A model generated the notes under the pieces. It was not told the origin of the DNA and did not search any database. It saw nothing but the letters and a program-made list of their open reading frames with translations. From Rhizophagus irregularis (Eukaryota; Glomeromycota; Glomeromycetes; Glomerales; Glomeraceae), in NCBI RefSeq assembly GCF_026210795.1, contig NC_089442.1, positions 496,001 through 560,000 of the forward strand: 64,000 nucleotides of DNA. Direction: 5' to 3'. The translations under genes were made by a program, and so were the position numbers. Below are positions 22,252-34,853 of this stretch, piece after piece. Each line of letters begins with the position of its first letter. The first letter of the stretch is position 1.

Positions 22252-22950
22252 CATAACCGTTTTTTTTCTAACCGAAATACCAAAAAATAATTTTTTTTAA
22301 TTATTTTATTTTTCAGTTCATACTTCATACCGAAAAATCCAAAAAAATAAGATAAATATTTTTTTAATAATTTTTTCGGTTCAGGTTAAAAATAATTTTT
22401 TTTAAAAAAAATTACTAAATAACTGATCTTTCTCTTTGATAACACCTACCAGAATTACATAATGTTGGCCACTTATCGTATGATTAGCATGATTATCATT
22501 TTTCTAAGCTGACAAATAAAAGAAAAAAATTTCGTCATTTAATAATAATCTTTTTTATGATGAAGCTAAAAATATTTCGCATTATTTTGAATTTTTAAGA
22601 TGACAATGTAAAAAAAAATAATAATTTAATGATTTTTATTGAACCAACGTAAAACCATTACAGGGGATTTCCCGTAAGTTTTCATTATCTTCTGACTAAT
22701 GGCTTTCCATATATTCTTTAATGAACCGCTGCGGGTTTGGGGTTACTAGCTTCGATCAATGCTTGCTTCATTCTAGTATTGGGAAATGGAAAGTGGGAAC
22801 GATTCTTGGATTGTAACCTGAAATATTTTGGCTTACCAAATAGGCCATAAATGAGTCGGGAGAAGGAAATTAAAAAAATAATTTTTTAATAAATAAAATA
22901 TTTAGTACAATAGCTATTTATATAATTAAAAAAGTTAGTTTGATTTTGTA
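22252..22950. other. Intergenic, no gene seen
   Basis: AT-rich with long T runs and a short GC-richer stretch at about 22660-22860 of unknown origin. Nothing supportable. Confidence 0.45.
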
Positions 22951-23590
22951 ATGTGTTGCTGCGTCAAATCTACATACAAAAGAGTTTCAAAGATTGGATA
23001 TTTGTGGCAAAATATCAGAAGGATATTTATGATATTATATTCGTTGTATTATTTGTATTATTCATTCAATTTCTTTATTTATTATATATATTATTCCGAC
23101 GAGAAAAATCATCAATTGAAAAAAGACATCAATGGCAAATTGAAGATAATGAAAAATATGGAGTGATACCTTTTATTGCACCAGAAATATTTAGAGGATC
23201 TAGATTTTCTAAAGAATCTGATGTTTATTGTATATGGGTCTGATTATGTGGAAATTTACAACAGTGTGTAAACCTTTTGCTAATGTTGGACATGATATTT
23301 AGCTTGTTTATAAAATTCTTGATGGGAACGACCTAATATTACAGAAGACACACAAGAATGCTTTACTAAATTAGTGAAAAGTTGTTGGGATTCCGACCCA
23401 AAAAGACCTACTATGACAGAAATTCGTAAAACCCTTGGTATATAGTATTACAGAAATAAGAAATATAGAACTATTTAATCAAGCTGAAAAAAAGAAAAGA
23501 ATTAATACATTAAAAGAAACTCGGACTTGAAGTGCTATTTATACAAGTAGATCATTAAAATCTATTATTTCTAAATGCTTCATCTAAGAG
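22951..23590 (+). pseudogene. Dead kinase fragment (32529-34853 type)
   Basis: Pieces of a TKL kinase in changing frames. Around 22990-23030 the bases encode LWQ-ISEGYL after removal of one base. 23128-23230 gives HQWQIEDN then YGVIPFIAPEIFRGS, skipping the DLG segment, which is deleted. After SDVYCI a frameshift and TGA follow; then, in other frames, MW-FTTVCKPFANVGHDI, KSCWDSDPKRPT and finally AIYTSRSLKSIISK. The closest relative in the window is the kinase at 32529-34853. Several independent frameshifts and stops make a working product impossible. Confidence 0.75.
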
Positions 23591-24582
23591 TTAAATCGAT
23601 TTTGAAGTAAAAATATTTTCGTTTATCTTTACAAAATCTAAATTTAACAATTTAACCCAATGCAATTTTATATCTTAGTAGACGAAATTTACTTGGAATA
23701 TAGCAAAATATTAAAGAATCAAAATATCAACACTAGTAAAAATAATAGTAAATATTTATTTTAATTTAATTTATTTATATTCATTTATATTTTATTTATT
23801 TTTTTTCAATTAAAAATACTAAGAAAGCACATTAAAATTAGCCCCAGTCATATTTCTTCACGAACTGTTTAGAGAAAAAAAATAATAAATAATAAATGAG
23901 AATCTAAAAAATAATTTTTGCGCATTATACGTTTTGTTTAATAACTAGAGAATTTGACGTGTGGTGACCAGTTAAAAACCTTTATTTTTATTATTTATAA
24001 ATTTTATTTGTTAATTGTTAAATAATGAAAGCACAATAAAAAAAAAAAATTGGCGGTTTTAATAAGAATTTATTATTATTATTTTTTTTTTTACATTAAA
24101 ACTTATATTTTTAAGGAAATATCACAAAAGTTTTCAAGTTTTTAACGATCGTCAATGATTTGCGTTGCTTTTATATAGATAATATCAGATATTTATTAAC
24201 AAAGTTGGATTTCATTATAAATTAAGAAAAAATCACTTGTATTAAAAACATTAACATTAATAAATATTTGAGCAAATAAGGTTGACTATAGTAAGTTGCA
24301 ATTTTAAACAAAGATTTTCAAACGAGCTATTCTTAAATACAGTATATAAGTCATTTTGGAAACCATGTGGCGTTATCTAGAAAAAAAAAGATATTACATA
24401 ATTATGTATTTACGTAATTTCTGACTTTGTATAGTCAAAAATTGAAAAAGGAAAAAAAAATCATAATGACGAAATTTTAGAACAAAAATGTACATTATAG
24501 GATGATCTTTCAGGTGTAAGCACTTATCATATCACATGTTAGACCATCAAACTTGTGAACGATCTGATCATTTTCAGTATTT
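23591..24582. other. Intergenic; right half is the duplicated upstream region of gene C
   Basis: Homopolymer-rich. From about 24230 it matches the gene B upstream DNA (6130 onward). No gene seen. Confidence 0.5.
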
Positions 24583-24609
24583 ATTCCTAACCTAATATGG
24601 GTTAGGAAT
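24583..24609 (+). promoter_or_regulatory. 27-bp palindrome upstream of gene C
   Basis: ATTCCTAACC and GGTTAGGAAT are perfect inverted arms around TAATATG, about 180 bp before the ATG. A shorter-armed version lies upstream of gene B (6430-6448). Conservation within otherwise diverged flanks suggests a dimeric regulator site; that is inference. Confidence 0.45.
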
Positions 24610-24728
24610 CAGCGGAGATTAACATTTCCGAACAATCTTACCAAGGTGAACAATTAATAGCGATCAAAACCTGTTCTTACAACTAAATGATTAACGATAA
24701 TCATAAAAATCGGTAGTACAATCGAGTT

Positions 24729-24737
24729 TTATATAAG
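24729..24737 (+). promoter_or_regulatory. TATA-like box of gene C
   Basis: TTATATAAG about 55 bp before the ATG at 24791, identical in context (TATATAAGAAAC) to gene B. Confidence 0.45.
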
Positions 24738-24790
24738 AAACCATTTGAGCGCTAAAGAAAAAAAATAAAACGGTTTATTTTTTTTACAAA

Positions 24791-27694
24791 ATGTCGATAA
24801 CCGAAAAACAAAATAAAAATTTCAATTACGTTGATTGGATAAGAAAAGCAATTGAGAATAATTTCATTACATACTATGATTATAACGAATTTAAAAATAA
24901 AAAAATAATTGAAAATAGTGTCGGAAAAATATTTAAAGCAAACTGGAATAACACTAATACTAATTTGGTCGTGAAAACATCGTTCGAATTGGATGTTAAA
25001 AAAATTGTAAATGAGGTATTTAAAATTTTAATATATTTCATATTTTCATATAATTAATAATTTCACAAAAAAATCTTATTTATCAAAATATATATATATA
25101 ACAGCTCAAAGCGCAGAAAGAAGTTAATTTTCATCAAAATATTTTACGAATTTATGGAATTTCAAAATTAGACAATCAGTATTCATTAGTATTAGAGTAC
25201 GCGGATGGTGGATCATTATATTCTTATTTGAAGAAAAGTTTCACTAAACTTGAATGGGATGATAAATATTGTTTAGCGTTACAACTTGCAAGTGCTATAG
25301 ACTTTATTCATAGTAAAGGTATAATCCACTGTAACCTGGTACGTATTAATTATTAAACATTCATTTTTGTTTTTATATAAATTACTAATTATTACTATCC
25401 TTTATATTTTAGCACGAAGAGAATGTACTGATACATAAAAATAGTATAAAAGTTGCCGATTTTGGCTTGTCTAAAAGAGCGAACGAAACATCAAATTATT
25501 CCAATAAAGTATTAGATTTTCTGCCTTATTTAGATCCAAAAAGCTTTAATGATGCATTTGATATCAAATGTGAAAGTGAACCCCATATAATGAATTTTAA
25601 ATCAGATATTTATAGTATAGGAGTTCTTTTCTGGTTATTGTCAAGCGGACGTAGACCTTTTTATGATGAAGGTACACAATATGATAAAAGTTTAGCCACG
25701 GAGATAGTAAATGGAAAAAGAGAGGAGATCATTGAGGACACGCCTGTTGAATATAGTGATATATATACAGGTACGTATCACAGTGGTATCGGGACATTTC
25801 GCCGAAAGCTATTTCGCAGAAAAATAATCTTTGGCCTGAGCTATACATAATGCTGCATAGTTTTTGCCCTATTTTTCGGCAAATCGTCCTTTCGCAAAAT
25901 GTCCCGTAACCGTATCACAGTGGAGTGGGTGGGATGATTTACATGACAATTAATGATGTAAAATTCTATTTTTTAGCGTGTTGGTCAGATGATCCTGACG
26001 AAAGACCATCTATTCAAATAGTAGTTTCATGTCTTAAATCAATAATTGATCATTCTATCAAATCTATTACAAATGAAATTGAGAATAATGATCTTAAATA
26101 CATGATGGATGATTATGATTTATCTATATACGACAACTTTTCAAAAATTATGATAGATGACAACTCCAGTTTAAATACGTTTGATTATGTAAAAAATAAA
26201 TTATTAATACTTAATTTAACTAATTTAACTGATAATGTTGAAAAAATTGTTGATAAATTAATTGACCATTTGATTAGAATTCATGATGAATTGTGTTATA
26301 TTCCTACCGAAGCAAAAGAAATCATCAATCAAAATATTCAAAATATTGATAAATTTTTACAAATTAAAATTTTTGATTGGCTTATTAGAAATCAAACATC
26401 ATCAAAATATATTTTTTTTCGTGGATTTCTTTATTATAATGGAATCATTATTATAGAAAAAGATGAAGATAAAGCAATTAGATTATTTTCAAAAGCATCA
26501 AAAGATAATTATCCTATTGCTCAATTCTATTTAGGTAAATTATATAAAGATTCTAAAAAAGCCTTTTATTGGTATCAAAAATCTGCAGAAAATGGAAGTA
26601 AACTTGCACAATTTTATTTAGGTAAATGTTATGAAAATGGAAATGGTATTAAAAAAGATAATTTTAAAGCATTCAAATATTATGAAAAAGCATCAATAAG
26701 TGGAAATAAAGTTGTACAATTTAATTTAGGTAGATGTTATTTATGTGGTATAGGTATAGAAAAAGATTATGATAAATCAATTGAATGGTTTGAAAAATCA
26801 GCTAGTCAAGGGTATATTATTACTCAACTTTTACTTGGAATATTATATGAAAAATTGAAAAAAGATTTTGAAAACTCATTTTGTTGGATTGAAAGAGCAA
26901 TGAAAAGAGCAAGAAAATTTAAAAAATCTCATATAAGTGCACATTATGATAATCTTTTGAGTGCTCAGAAGGATGATTTTAAACTATTTGAATTGTATGA
27001 AAGATCAGCCGAACAAGGATGTTATAGTGCAATATATATATTAGGACATTTATATATAAATGGAATAGGTTTTGGAAAAAAATTAAAAGAATCAGTTCAT
27101 TTGATTGAAAAAGCAGCAAAAAAAGGAAATAAATACGCGCAATTATATTTAGCAAAATTTTATGAAGAAGGAATTATTGTTGAGAAAAGTCGTGTTGAAG
27201 CATTTAAGTGGTACAAGAATGCAGCGAATGATGGAAATAAATATGCACAAGTAATTTTAGGATTATATTTTGAAAAAGGAGGGTATGGATTTGTAAAAAA
27301 GGATATAAAAAAAGCAGTATGGTGGTATGAAAAGTCAGCTGAACAAGATTATGCTTATGCACAATGTTGCCTAGGATATTTATACGAAAAAGGTGAAGAA
27401 ATTGATCGAGATTCAAGAAAAGCCATTTATTGGTATAAAAAAGCAGCAGAAAATGGATATGATGCTGCTTATTATCTTTTAGCTAAATTCTATGAAGTCG
27501 TTGAAAAAAATGAAGCTAAAGCATTTAAATGTATTAAATATTATATTGAAAAAGGTTACTTTAAAGGAATGTATGTACTTATAGGATATTATAAAAGAGG
27601 AATCGGAACTGATATTGATAGAGAAAAGGCAGATAATTTACTTAAAATTGCTACTAAAATAAAAAAACTGAAAAAAACTGATACCATTAGCTAA
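24791..27694 (+). CDS. Kinase/Sel1-repeat protein C, predicted pseudokinase
   Basis: Four exons (24791-25015, 25105-25338, 25413-25770, 25977-27694) give about 844 aa with an open frame throughout. Residues about 25-270 are a TKL kinase-like domain: degenerate glycine loop, Lys in VVKTS, DFG intact (VADFGLSK), but HRD is HCN (IIHCNLHEENVL), removing the catalytic base, so phosphotransfer is unlikely. The C-lobe ends CWSDDPDERPS. After a 60-80 residue linker about twelve Sel1-like repeats follow (for example LGKCYENGNGIKKD and LGYLYEKGEEIDRD). It is the only intact member of the A/B/C set. Exons 1-3 match gene B closely; the Sel1 part is more diverged. Intron 3 is 206 bp instead of 72 because of a MITE. 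Probably a scaffold or regulatory protein; partners unknown. Confidence 0.87.
25787..25910. mobile_element. MITE of 124 bp inside intron 3 of gene C
   Basis: A direct repeat CGTATCACAGTGG flanks it (25774-25786 and 25911-25923), a target duplication of at least 9 bp. Ends are inverted: CGGGACATTTCGCCGAAA at the left against TTTCGCAAAATGTCCCG at the right. Gene B has the unoccupied site in the same intron (ACGTCTCACGG, about 7668). The duplication length suggests a Mutator-like family. The intron splice sites are undisturbed. Confidence 0.8.
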
Positions 27695-29039
27695 TTTATA
27701 GTTTAGTACATTCTCGCATTTCTAGTAACAAAAGAAAATCAATTGGATTAAATTGAGATTTCTTTTAAATCTCCTTGTATTACTAATTTTTAAATTATTA
27801 TGTATAAATAAATAAATAAAAATTATCCGGTATGTTATAATTGAAGATTGTCAAAATATCATGTGTATCAGGTAAAAAAAGTTTGAAAGTTTGATTGTTA
27901 CACCAGATAAATCACTTATTTGGCACTTCGAGCCAAATAACTATTAAATATTGATGCAGACTTGAGATGTCTTAATTATTTGAGTTACAAACTGTAGTAG
28001 TTGTGTAAATGATATTATGAAAGCTAATCATATACTGCCTCATCATCAAATGCAAACAACTTTAAAGAATTTTCGAGGAAAGATTTACCTAGCATTTTGG
28101 TTTAGTTTATCAGTATATTTCGACTTAAAAATGTTTTAAGTTGCCACTGCTTATTAATAGTAGCGGTCTTTAATTAATGTATTTGGCAGATTATTTTATT
28201 AATTAGGCTTATTTTATAGTTTAACAAGAGTGGGAAGAAAAAGTAAGAGGCGAGAAGGTTCTTTTCTATGGCAATTTTATTTTTGTGTTTTTACTACTTC
28301 TTCTGTATTTAAAATGGATTCCCTTTTTTTTCCCTACATGAAAAACTTATTAGTATTACTAATGAATATTTTATCATAAATATAAAAAAATTATATTTTG
28401 TCACCATTTTGGAATTAACATAAATCCGCAGTTCTTGATATAATGTTGGAAATCCATTTTTTCATCATAAAATACAAGTCATTCTAAAAAGATAAAATAA
28501 AAACACAATAGTATTAAACATACCAATCCAAAACCATCCACAAATTACAAACTCACCATCTGCACTACTCACCTTTAGAAAAAAGCCAAGCACTAGAATG
28601 GATTTACTATTCATCTCCTTTTTTCCAAGAATATTATATGAAATGTGACAACATTCTAAGAAATATAAACAAATAACCCGCTAAACACATCAATCCACAA
28701 ACTCACATCGCCACACCACTAACATTGTACTTGTTTCATCTTATGCTGTAAAAGCCATATACTGTAATTATTTGTCGATGTCATAACGCGAAATTTATAA
28801 ATAGTTTTTTAATTTTATCATTACCAATTAAGCCTGTTAAGAGGCGACTGTATAACAGTTTTTTAGTAAGAGAGTGTTCTTTAATTATCATGGATATTTG
28901 TATATGATATTGATATAATTTATATCATTCTTTCCTTTGTAAACTTTACACAGGAACAAAAATGACAAGATATTTTTTTTATTAGCCTTTTTTTAAGAGA
29001 CTGTTATTTTTTATGTGGTCATATGATCAAACATACGGT
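27695..29039. other. Intergenic, no gene seen
   Basis: AT-rich 3' flank of gene C with no recognisable frame, RNA gene or paired repeat. Confidence 0.5.
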
Positions 29040-29311
29040 AATCTAAGCATAAGCCTAATAAGCTCACTAAGCCAAATTAAAAAACTAAGCCTAATAAGCC
29101 TTAATTAAGTAAGCCCAACTAAGCCAAATTAAAAAAACTAAGCCTAATGAGCCTTAACTAAGTAAGCCTAACTAAGACAAATTAAAAAAAGCTAAACCTA
29201 ATAAGCCTCAACTAAGTAAACCAATTAAAACAATTAAGTTAAACTAAGCCAAATAAGCCTCAACTATGTAAGCCCAATTGCCTGACTAAGCCCAATTAAA
29301 AAACTAAGCCT
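29040..29311. repeat. Tandem repeat, about 60-bp unit of AAGCC/TAAGC motifs
   Basis: Four to five imperfect copies of a unit reading CTAAGCCTAATAAGCC, then TTAATTAAGTAAGCCC, then AACTAAGCCAAATTAAAAAA. AAGCC recurs every 8-12 bp. A minisatellite; not a CRISPR array, since there are no regular unique spacers. Confidence 0.8.
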
Positions 29312-31195
29312 TTTTCTGAAAATAAATGGACAAAAATTCAAATAAAAGAACCAATCTATCAATACCTCTCCCTATCTTGAATTTTTTTTCATTCTTAAAA
29401 CTCTAGTATTAATTTTAAAGTTGCAATCAGATTATTTCTACTAAAAAAACCATCATAATAAAAACCATCATTATATATTGATAATATTATTCATATTATA
29501 ATAATACTGAATATTTTCATAATCATATTTTAGAGATGGATATCATAATATTTATAGGAAAAAATTTCTATTACTTATGAATTTAAAGGTTATTATGGCC
29601 ACATAATCGCAATTCTGCTATATTTAAAGTTTATAATCAACCACAAGTAAGAAGAAAAATAAAATTTGCACGGCAAGGATAATATAAAATATATAAAAAC
29701 ATTTTTCACTTCAGCTACAATCGAATGAACTAAGTGAAACTGCCTTATACCTTGTATTTGAAAGAAATACAACATTTATGAGTATCCGATCTTGCATGGA
29801 ATCACCCAAAGAATATGAAATATATTGAAATAAATTATAGCATAGCATATAATTTTAAGAATTATGCTAATATACATGGTTTAATTTCATCTGGATGGCA
29901 TTTTAATAAGATTTCTCAAGTTAGATCATGGAACAGATAAAAAATAAGCAGCTAATATAGTAATGGCTCCATTAAATGTTAACAGCTATCATGGTTATTA
30001 GTTATTATTGCAATTGTAGATTTAGGTATAAAAGGACTAATAAGAATATATTATTCGAAAAATTAAATAAGTCCAAGGTCGTGGGTTCACTAGTTATTTT
30101 GACTAATACTAATTTACAATTAAGACATATAAGAGGAACAATTTGAATATTAGAACAAAATTAAAAAAAAGAACAAAAGTTAACAAATTGTTTAAAGTAA
30201 AAGAAATTTATTCTTATATCACACCACTATTAAATGCATTGGATGGTTTCTTTAATGATGAAATAAGAGTTCCTAACAAAACTATTCTAAATAATTCTTT
30301 TTCTTCAAAATGATTCGTGTACGCCCTATAAAAAATTTTTTAGAAAATTGATTACATGTTGGAGTTTTCTTGGAATATAAATTAGAAAAATGATCATTTA
30401 TCAGAGTTTTTCACAGAAAATATTTTACAAAATTCTCGCAACGAATTCAACTTAACGATAGCAAAAGGAAGAAAAATAATATCAACCGTAAAAATGATAT
30501 TATAGGAAGGAAATGAATGAAACTGACAAGATGAATCCAAAGAAAAACTAAAGTATAATACAAGAAATATAACCAGTTTAGAGTATCTATTAATGTTTGT
30601 TCATACAAATTTTTTTCACGACGCATCTTCAATTTAAGCTAGAAGAAAACATAGAAAGGGAATATACCGTGATCTAAATTAATATTTAAACAATTTTATT
30701 TTTTGCTCGGAATACTCAAAAATTTTTGATGATAATAGTTAGTTCAGTGGATGAAATGGGACTTGAGGTAACAATCGACAATATTTTAATGTTTTTAGTT
30801 AATAAGTTACTAGATGGTTTCTTTGGATGATTTATTTGTAAATATATAATAAGTTATATACAGTATATATATATTTTTATTATTTTTATTAATATTCAAA
30901 TGTTGTGGCCATATCTTTGATATGATAAATACAATCATTTTTTTTTCGTTCATAACGTTCATACATATATATGTTTAATAAATAGTAAATTTATTCTTAA
31001 AAAAAAAAATTTTATTACTGTATTAAATATTTATAGTTCGAGATTTCAATATTGAATGTCTCGTAAAAATATCGGTCATTAAATCCCGCATATTCAAGCA
31101 ATAACAAAATGCTGAGACTTGCACATTATCAAATATTACTATCAGGAGTTTTTACGTATAGCCAGACAATGAGACAAACGTGGTTTCATTATAAA
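29312..31195. other. Intergenic, no gene seen
   Basis: AT-rich. Holds the left end only (about 30329, CCCTATAAAAAATTTTT) of the element type at 2694-2881. Short frames on both strands have no motif. Confidence 0.45.
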
Positions 31196-31203
31196 GTGTG
31201 ACG

Positions 31204-31910
31204 TAGAGGTTGAAACCGACCGAAAAAACCTTAACCGATTAATAATCGATTTAGCCAGCTACCATAATCGATTAATTAATCAGTTAATTTAATCGGTTAA
31301 TCAATCGGTTAATTAACCGATTTATATATAAATTTAAGGTTATTTAATTTATATTATATATTTTTACTTAACCTGCTATTAACATTTTATAATTTTTCGC
31401 GTACTATCACATAACATAATTAATATCCGAAATATATTTATTTATACAAATACTTAATTACAAAAATATTTATAAATAGCGTTAAAAAATAAAAATAAAA
31501 GCAGTAAAATATTTAATAAAAAAATACAATACATCGCCCAGGCGATGTTTAAGCAATTCCCTTTGATTTTTTTGTTTGCTGCTGATGACTAAATGACTTA
31601 CTAGTTGTTGATTTCGAAAATGACGTCCTTTAGAAATTGTAGTACTAGCTAGAAGATGCAAGCTTGGCGGCCCAGATATAGATTTTTCAATACTTTCAAC
31701 AATCCTATAGTCACGATATTCATAAATATCATCATTCAGTTCGTTATCATTCATGTTAAATAGCCACTTTTAATAAAGTTTTATTTAAAATAAATTAAAT
31801 TAAATTTTTTTTATTTTTTTTACGTAAATCTATCAGCTATATAACTAATGAAAAAATAAATGCCTGTTTCTGCATTTTTAACCGATTTAATTAATCGATT
31901 CCAACCTCTA
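31204..31910. mobile_element. Non-autonomous hAT-type element, 707 bp
   Basis: Perfect 8-bp target duplication GTGTGACG (31196-31203 and 31911-31918). Inverted ends: TAGAGGTTGAAACCG at the left, ATTCCAACCTCTA at the right. Subterminal ACCGATT/AATCGATT repeats are dense. It carries one short minus-strand frame (31482-31754) and no complete transposase. Confidence 0.85.
31482..31754 (-). CDS. Short frame inside hAT element; possible transposase remnant
   Basis: About 90 codons from ATG 31752-31754, within the hAT-type element. The N-terminus is acidic (MNDNELNDDIYEY), the middle polar, the end hydrophobic. No BED finger or hAT catalytic motif is visible, so it could be a truncated first exon of the former transposase or chance. 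Confidence 0.25.
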   Translation of the reverse strand: MNDNELNDDIYEYRDYRIVESIEKSISGPPSLHLLASTTISKGRHFRNQQLVSHLVISSKQKNQRELLKHRLGDVLYFFIKYFTAFIFIF

Positions 31911-31918
31911 GTGTGACG

Positions 31919-32528
31919 CTAGATATTAATTTTTGATGATAGAATATTACACATGTAAAACAACAATTCAAGTATTTTGATGGCCGTGCTTTGGGCGCCG
32001 CGTTATTAAGAATTTGATTTTACTATCATATAAAATGTTTATTTAAATACTGTGAATACTGAAGCAAAAAGTGTTTCGGTTTCATTACTTGACTAAAATT
32101 TATTAAATATAAAAATAGAATATTTGTAATCATACACCCTACTTTAATGTTTATAAGTAATATTAATATCCAATTATTGTTATACATTACACGTTTAATG
32201 ATATCTCTTAAATAATAAAAGTATCGCATAGCGTACATGAAAAATGCAAAAAAAAAAATCAAATTATATATGAAGAATATTTCGGATTTGTTTACACTTA
32301 ACGGCCTGTGAGAAAACTTTCATTAAGTGGTTTCAATTTTAATGTGCTTTCCTATTTTTTTAATTTAAAAATGTATAAGAATTAAATAAATATAAACTTA
32401 ATATTGATAACATTTAGTCAAATTAATATATACCACTATTTCCATAAGAATTGATTTCTAATTCTTCAATATTTCGCTTTTTTTCGAGTATGTTTGAGCT
32501 AATAGTATTCGAATAGTTTGAATTTAAG
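31919..32528. other. 3' flank of the Cys-rich kinase; possible extra terminal exon
   Basis: On the minus strand, 32425-32525 contains a coding-like stretch (KKRNIEELEINSYGNSG then a stop) resembling the C-terminal tail of related kinases, in a frame different from exon 4 of the kinase. It may be a real last exon or a frameshifted relic. The rest shows nothing. Confidence 0.35.
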
Positions 32529-34853
32529 TTACGTATGTAATGATGGACTAAAAATTTTAAACCTTAAATACCTTTTAATATCTATGTCAAGCTCTAGTTC
32601 TATTGAATTGTAATCTATAAAAAAAAAATTTGATATATTAATCCAAGGACCTAATCATACTTATTTTACCTATTTACTACATACCTTTTGAAAAATAAGA
32701 TGAACATCTAGAAATAAAAGATCTTAATGGTCTACTTGTATATATTGCAATTGGATGAGTTTTTCCATTAAATTCAGGACCAAGTTCCTTCAAATTTATT
32801 AACTCTTTTCTTTTTATTTCAGCTCGATTGAATTGTTTTAAATTCTCATTTCTATAATACCATTTATAAAAAATCTTACGAATTCCTGTTATAGAAGGCC
32901 TTTTTTTCGGATCAGGATCCCAACAACTTTTCATTAAATTGGCGTAACATTCAGGTGTATCTTTTGTAATTTCAGGCCGTTCTCCATCAAGAATTTTGTA
33001 AATCAGACTAATATCATGTTCAACATTAGCAAAAGGTTTACAACCTGTCGTAAGTTCCCACATAATCATACCCACACAATAAACATCAGATTCTTTGGAA
33101 AATGTAGATCCTTTAAATATTTCTGGTGCGATATATGGTATCACTCCGTATATTTCATTATTTGATGATGCGCTACCTTCATGCTGAGATAATCCTAAGT
33201 CTCCAATTTGCCATTGATGTGCTTTATCGTATGATAAATCAATTAATATGTTCCCACTATGAAAATCACGATGTATAAAATTTGCTTTATGTATTGTTTC
33301 GAGCCTAGGAGGGTAAAAGAAAAAATTTAAATTATTAGAAATTTATAATACTAATAAACATAATAATATATTATTATAAATACCCTCTTGCAATTTGCCA
33401 CAAAATACTTATTTTATGTTCATTCCAATGATTCCATGTAATTTCTGTAAATTGCTTTCGTAAAAAGTTATGTAAATCTCCTCCCGATGCATATTGCATA
33501 ACTAATATATAATCATCAGATTTAGGATCTTTTGTAAAACCATAAGTTCTAATAATATGACGATCAAGTGCATAACAATGTTGATTCGATTTTAACTATA
33601 ATTTTTGAGGGTAAAAAGGTTAAACAAACTATTTATTTTGTAATCAAGTAAATAATTTAAATACAATTTACTGTATTTACCTCATTTAAAAAATATTTAC
33701 TAATTCCTTGAGAATTATTAAACTTTTTTAATATGACAGTTTCATTTTTCCTTCTCTTTCTTATTTCTACACTATAACGAACTTCTTTATTATTTATTGA
33801 ACCATCTAACCAAGTCGCTTGATATATAATACCAAATCCTCCCTTTGCTATTTCTTTTACATTTGTAAATTGAGAATATGGTATCCATTCCATCAAAATT
33901 TCTGCTTGCTTAACATAAATAGAACCAATTAATGATTTTGGCATATAATATTTGTAATATTTGTAAATATTTTTTATCTCGTCAGTAAATCTAGTTATTT
34001 CCAATCGATTGTGAATCTCAATTCTTAAATTACCAAGAAAATCATCTAAATCGCTATTTCCGCTTCTATCAAAAATTATTGATGATACTCTTTTACACTT
34101 TTTACATTGTGATTGATTTGTAACGCCAAAAATAACATTTGTTGTTAAACAATATCTACATCCGGTATAAAATATAAAACAATTTTCACAATATTTTTGA
34201 CAATCTGATGTAAATTTTAATTTTAAATTACAAGCTTCACAATTAGATAAACTATACCAATATGGTAAGTAAATAATTGGTATAGGTTTTTTGGTCAAAG
34301 TTGATTCTGTATATCTGGAAGAAATTAGATAACAATCTGAACATAATGTAAAATACATATGTGTTTCATGGAATTCTTTTCTACATAGGTTACAATTTTT
34401 TTCACTCTCAATCACATTTAAATTAAATTTATTACCTCCATATTTACAATTTTTTTCACTTTCAATCACATTATCGTTTAAATTAAATTTATTACTTCCA
34501 TATAAATAATAATTATTGGGTACTTGTTTAAAGAATAATATTTCTAAGCAATTTCTACAGCATTCTTGAATATTTTGTGGTTCTTTTGTTCTACTTATTT
34601 CATGTTCATTACATTCTAAGTTCCTTGTAAATATATACACATCTAAATATATATTTTCATCAGTTATATTAGTAAGGTAACCCGATAAACATTTTTTGCA
34701 GTATTTTTGATAATTGATTGTTGTCTCAGTATATATATCACCGCAACGAATACAATTTTCATCATGTTTATTGAATGAAATAAATGAAATCGGCACAGGA
34801 CTAGATTTTAACTTTGGTGTCGGATCAAAAGAATCGTCATTTGTAAGCTCCAT
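32529..34853 (-). CDS. TKL protein kinase with long Cys-rich N-terminal region
   Basis: Four exons: 33681-34853, 33384-33595, 32685-33304 and 32529-32614, giving about 696 aa. The first about 290 residues hold at least six CxxC-type pairs (CIRC, CKKC, CNLC, CSDC, CEAC, CENC, CRYC, CKKC), consistent with several zinc ribbons. Two consecutive segments (NLNDNVIESEKNCKYGG and NLNVIESEKNCNLC) are a recent internal duplication. The kinase domain starts EWIPYSQFTNVKEI, with AKGGFGIIY loop, VILKKF Lys, HRDFHSGN catalytic loop intact, DLG (IGDLGLSQ) and CWDPDPKKRPS. Exon 4 adds a short acidic tail (DYNSIELELDIDIK). Probably active. The true 3' end is uncertain because a tail-like exon lies further down near 32430. 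A dead relative is at 22951-23590. Confidence 0.8.

Noticed and set aside
29040-29311. CRISPR-like array
   Set aside because: Eukaryotic context, no unique spacers of constant length, and the whole unit repeats; it is a minisatellite.
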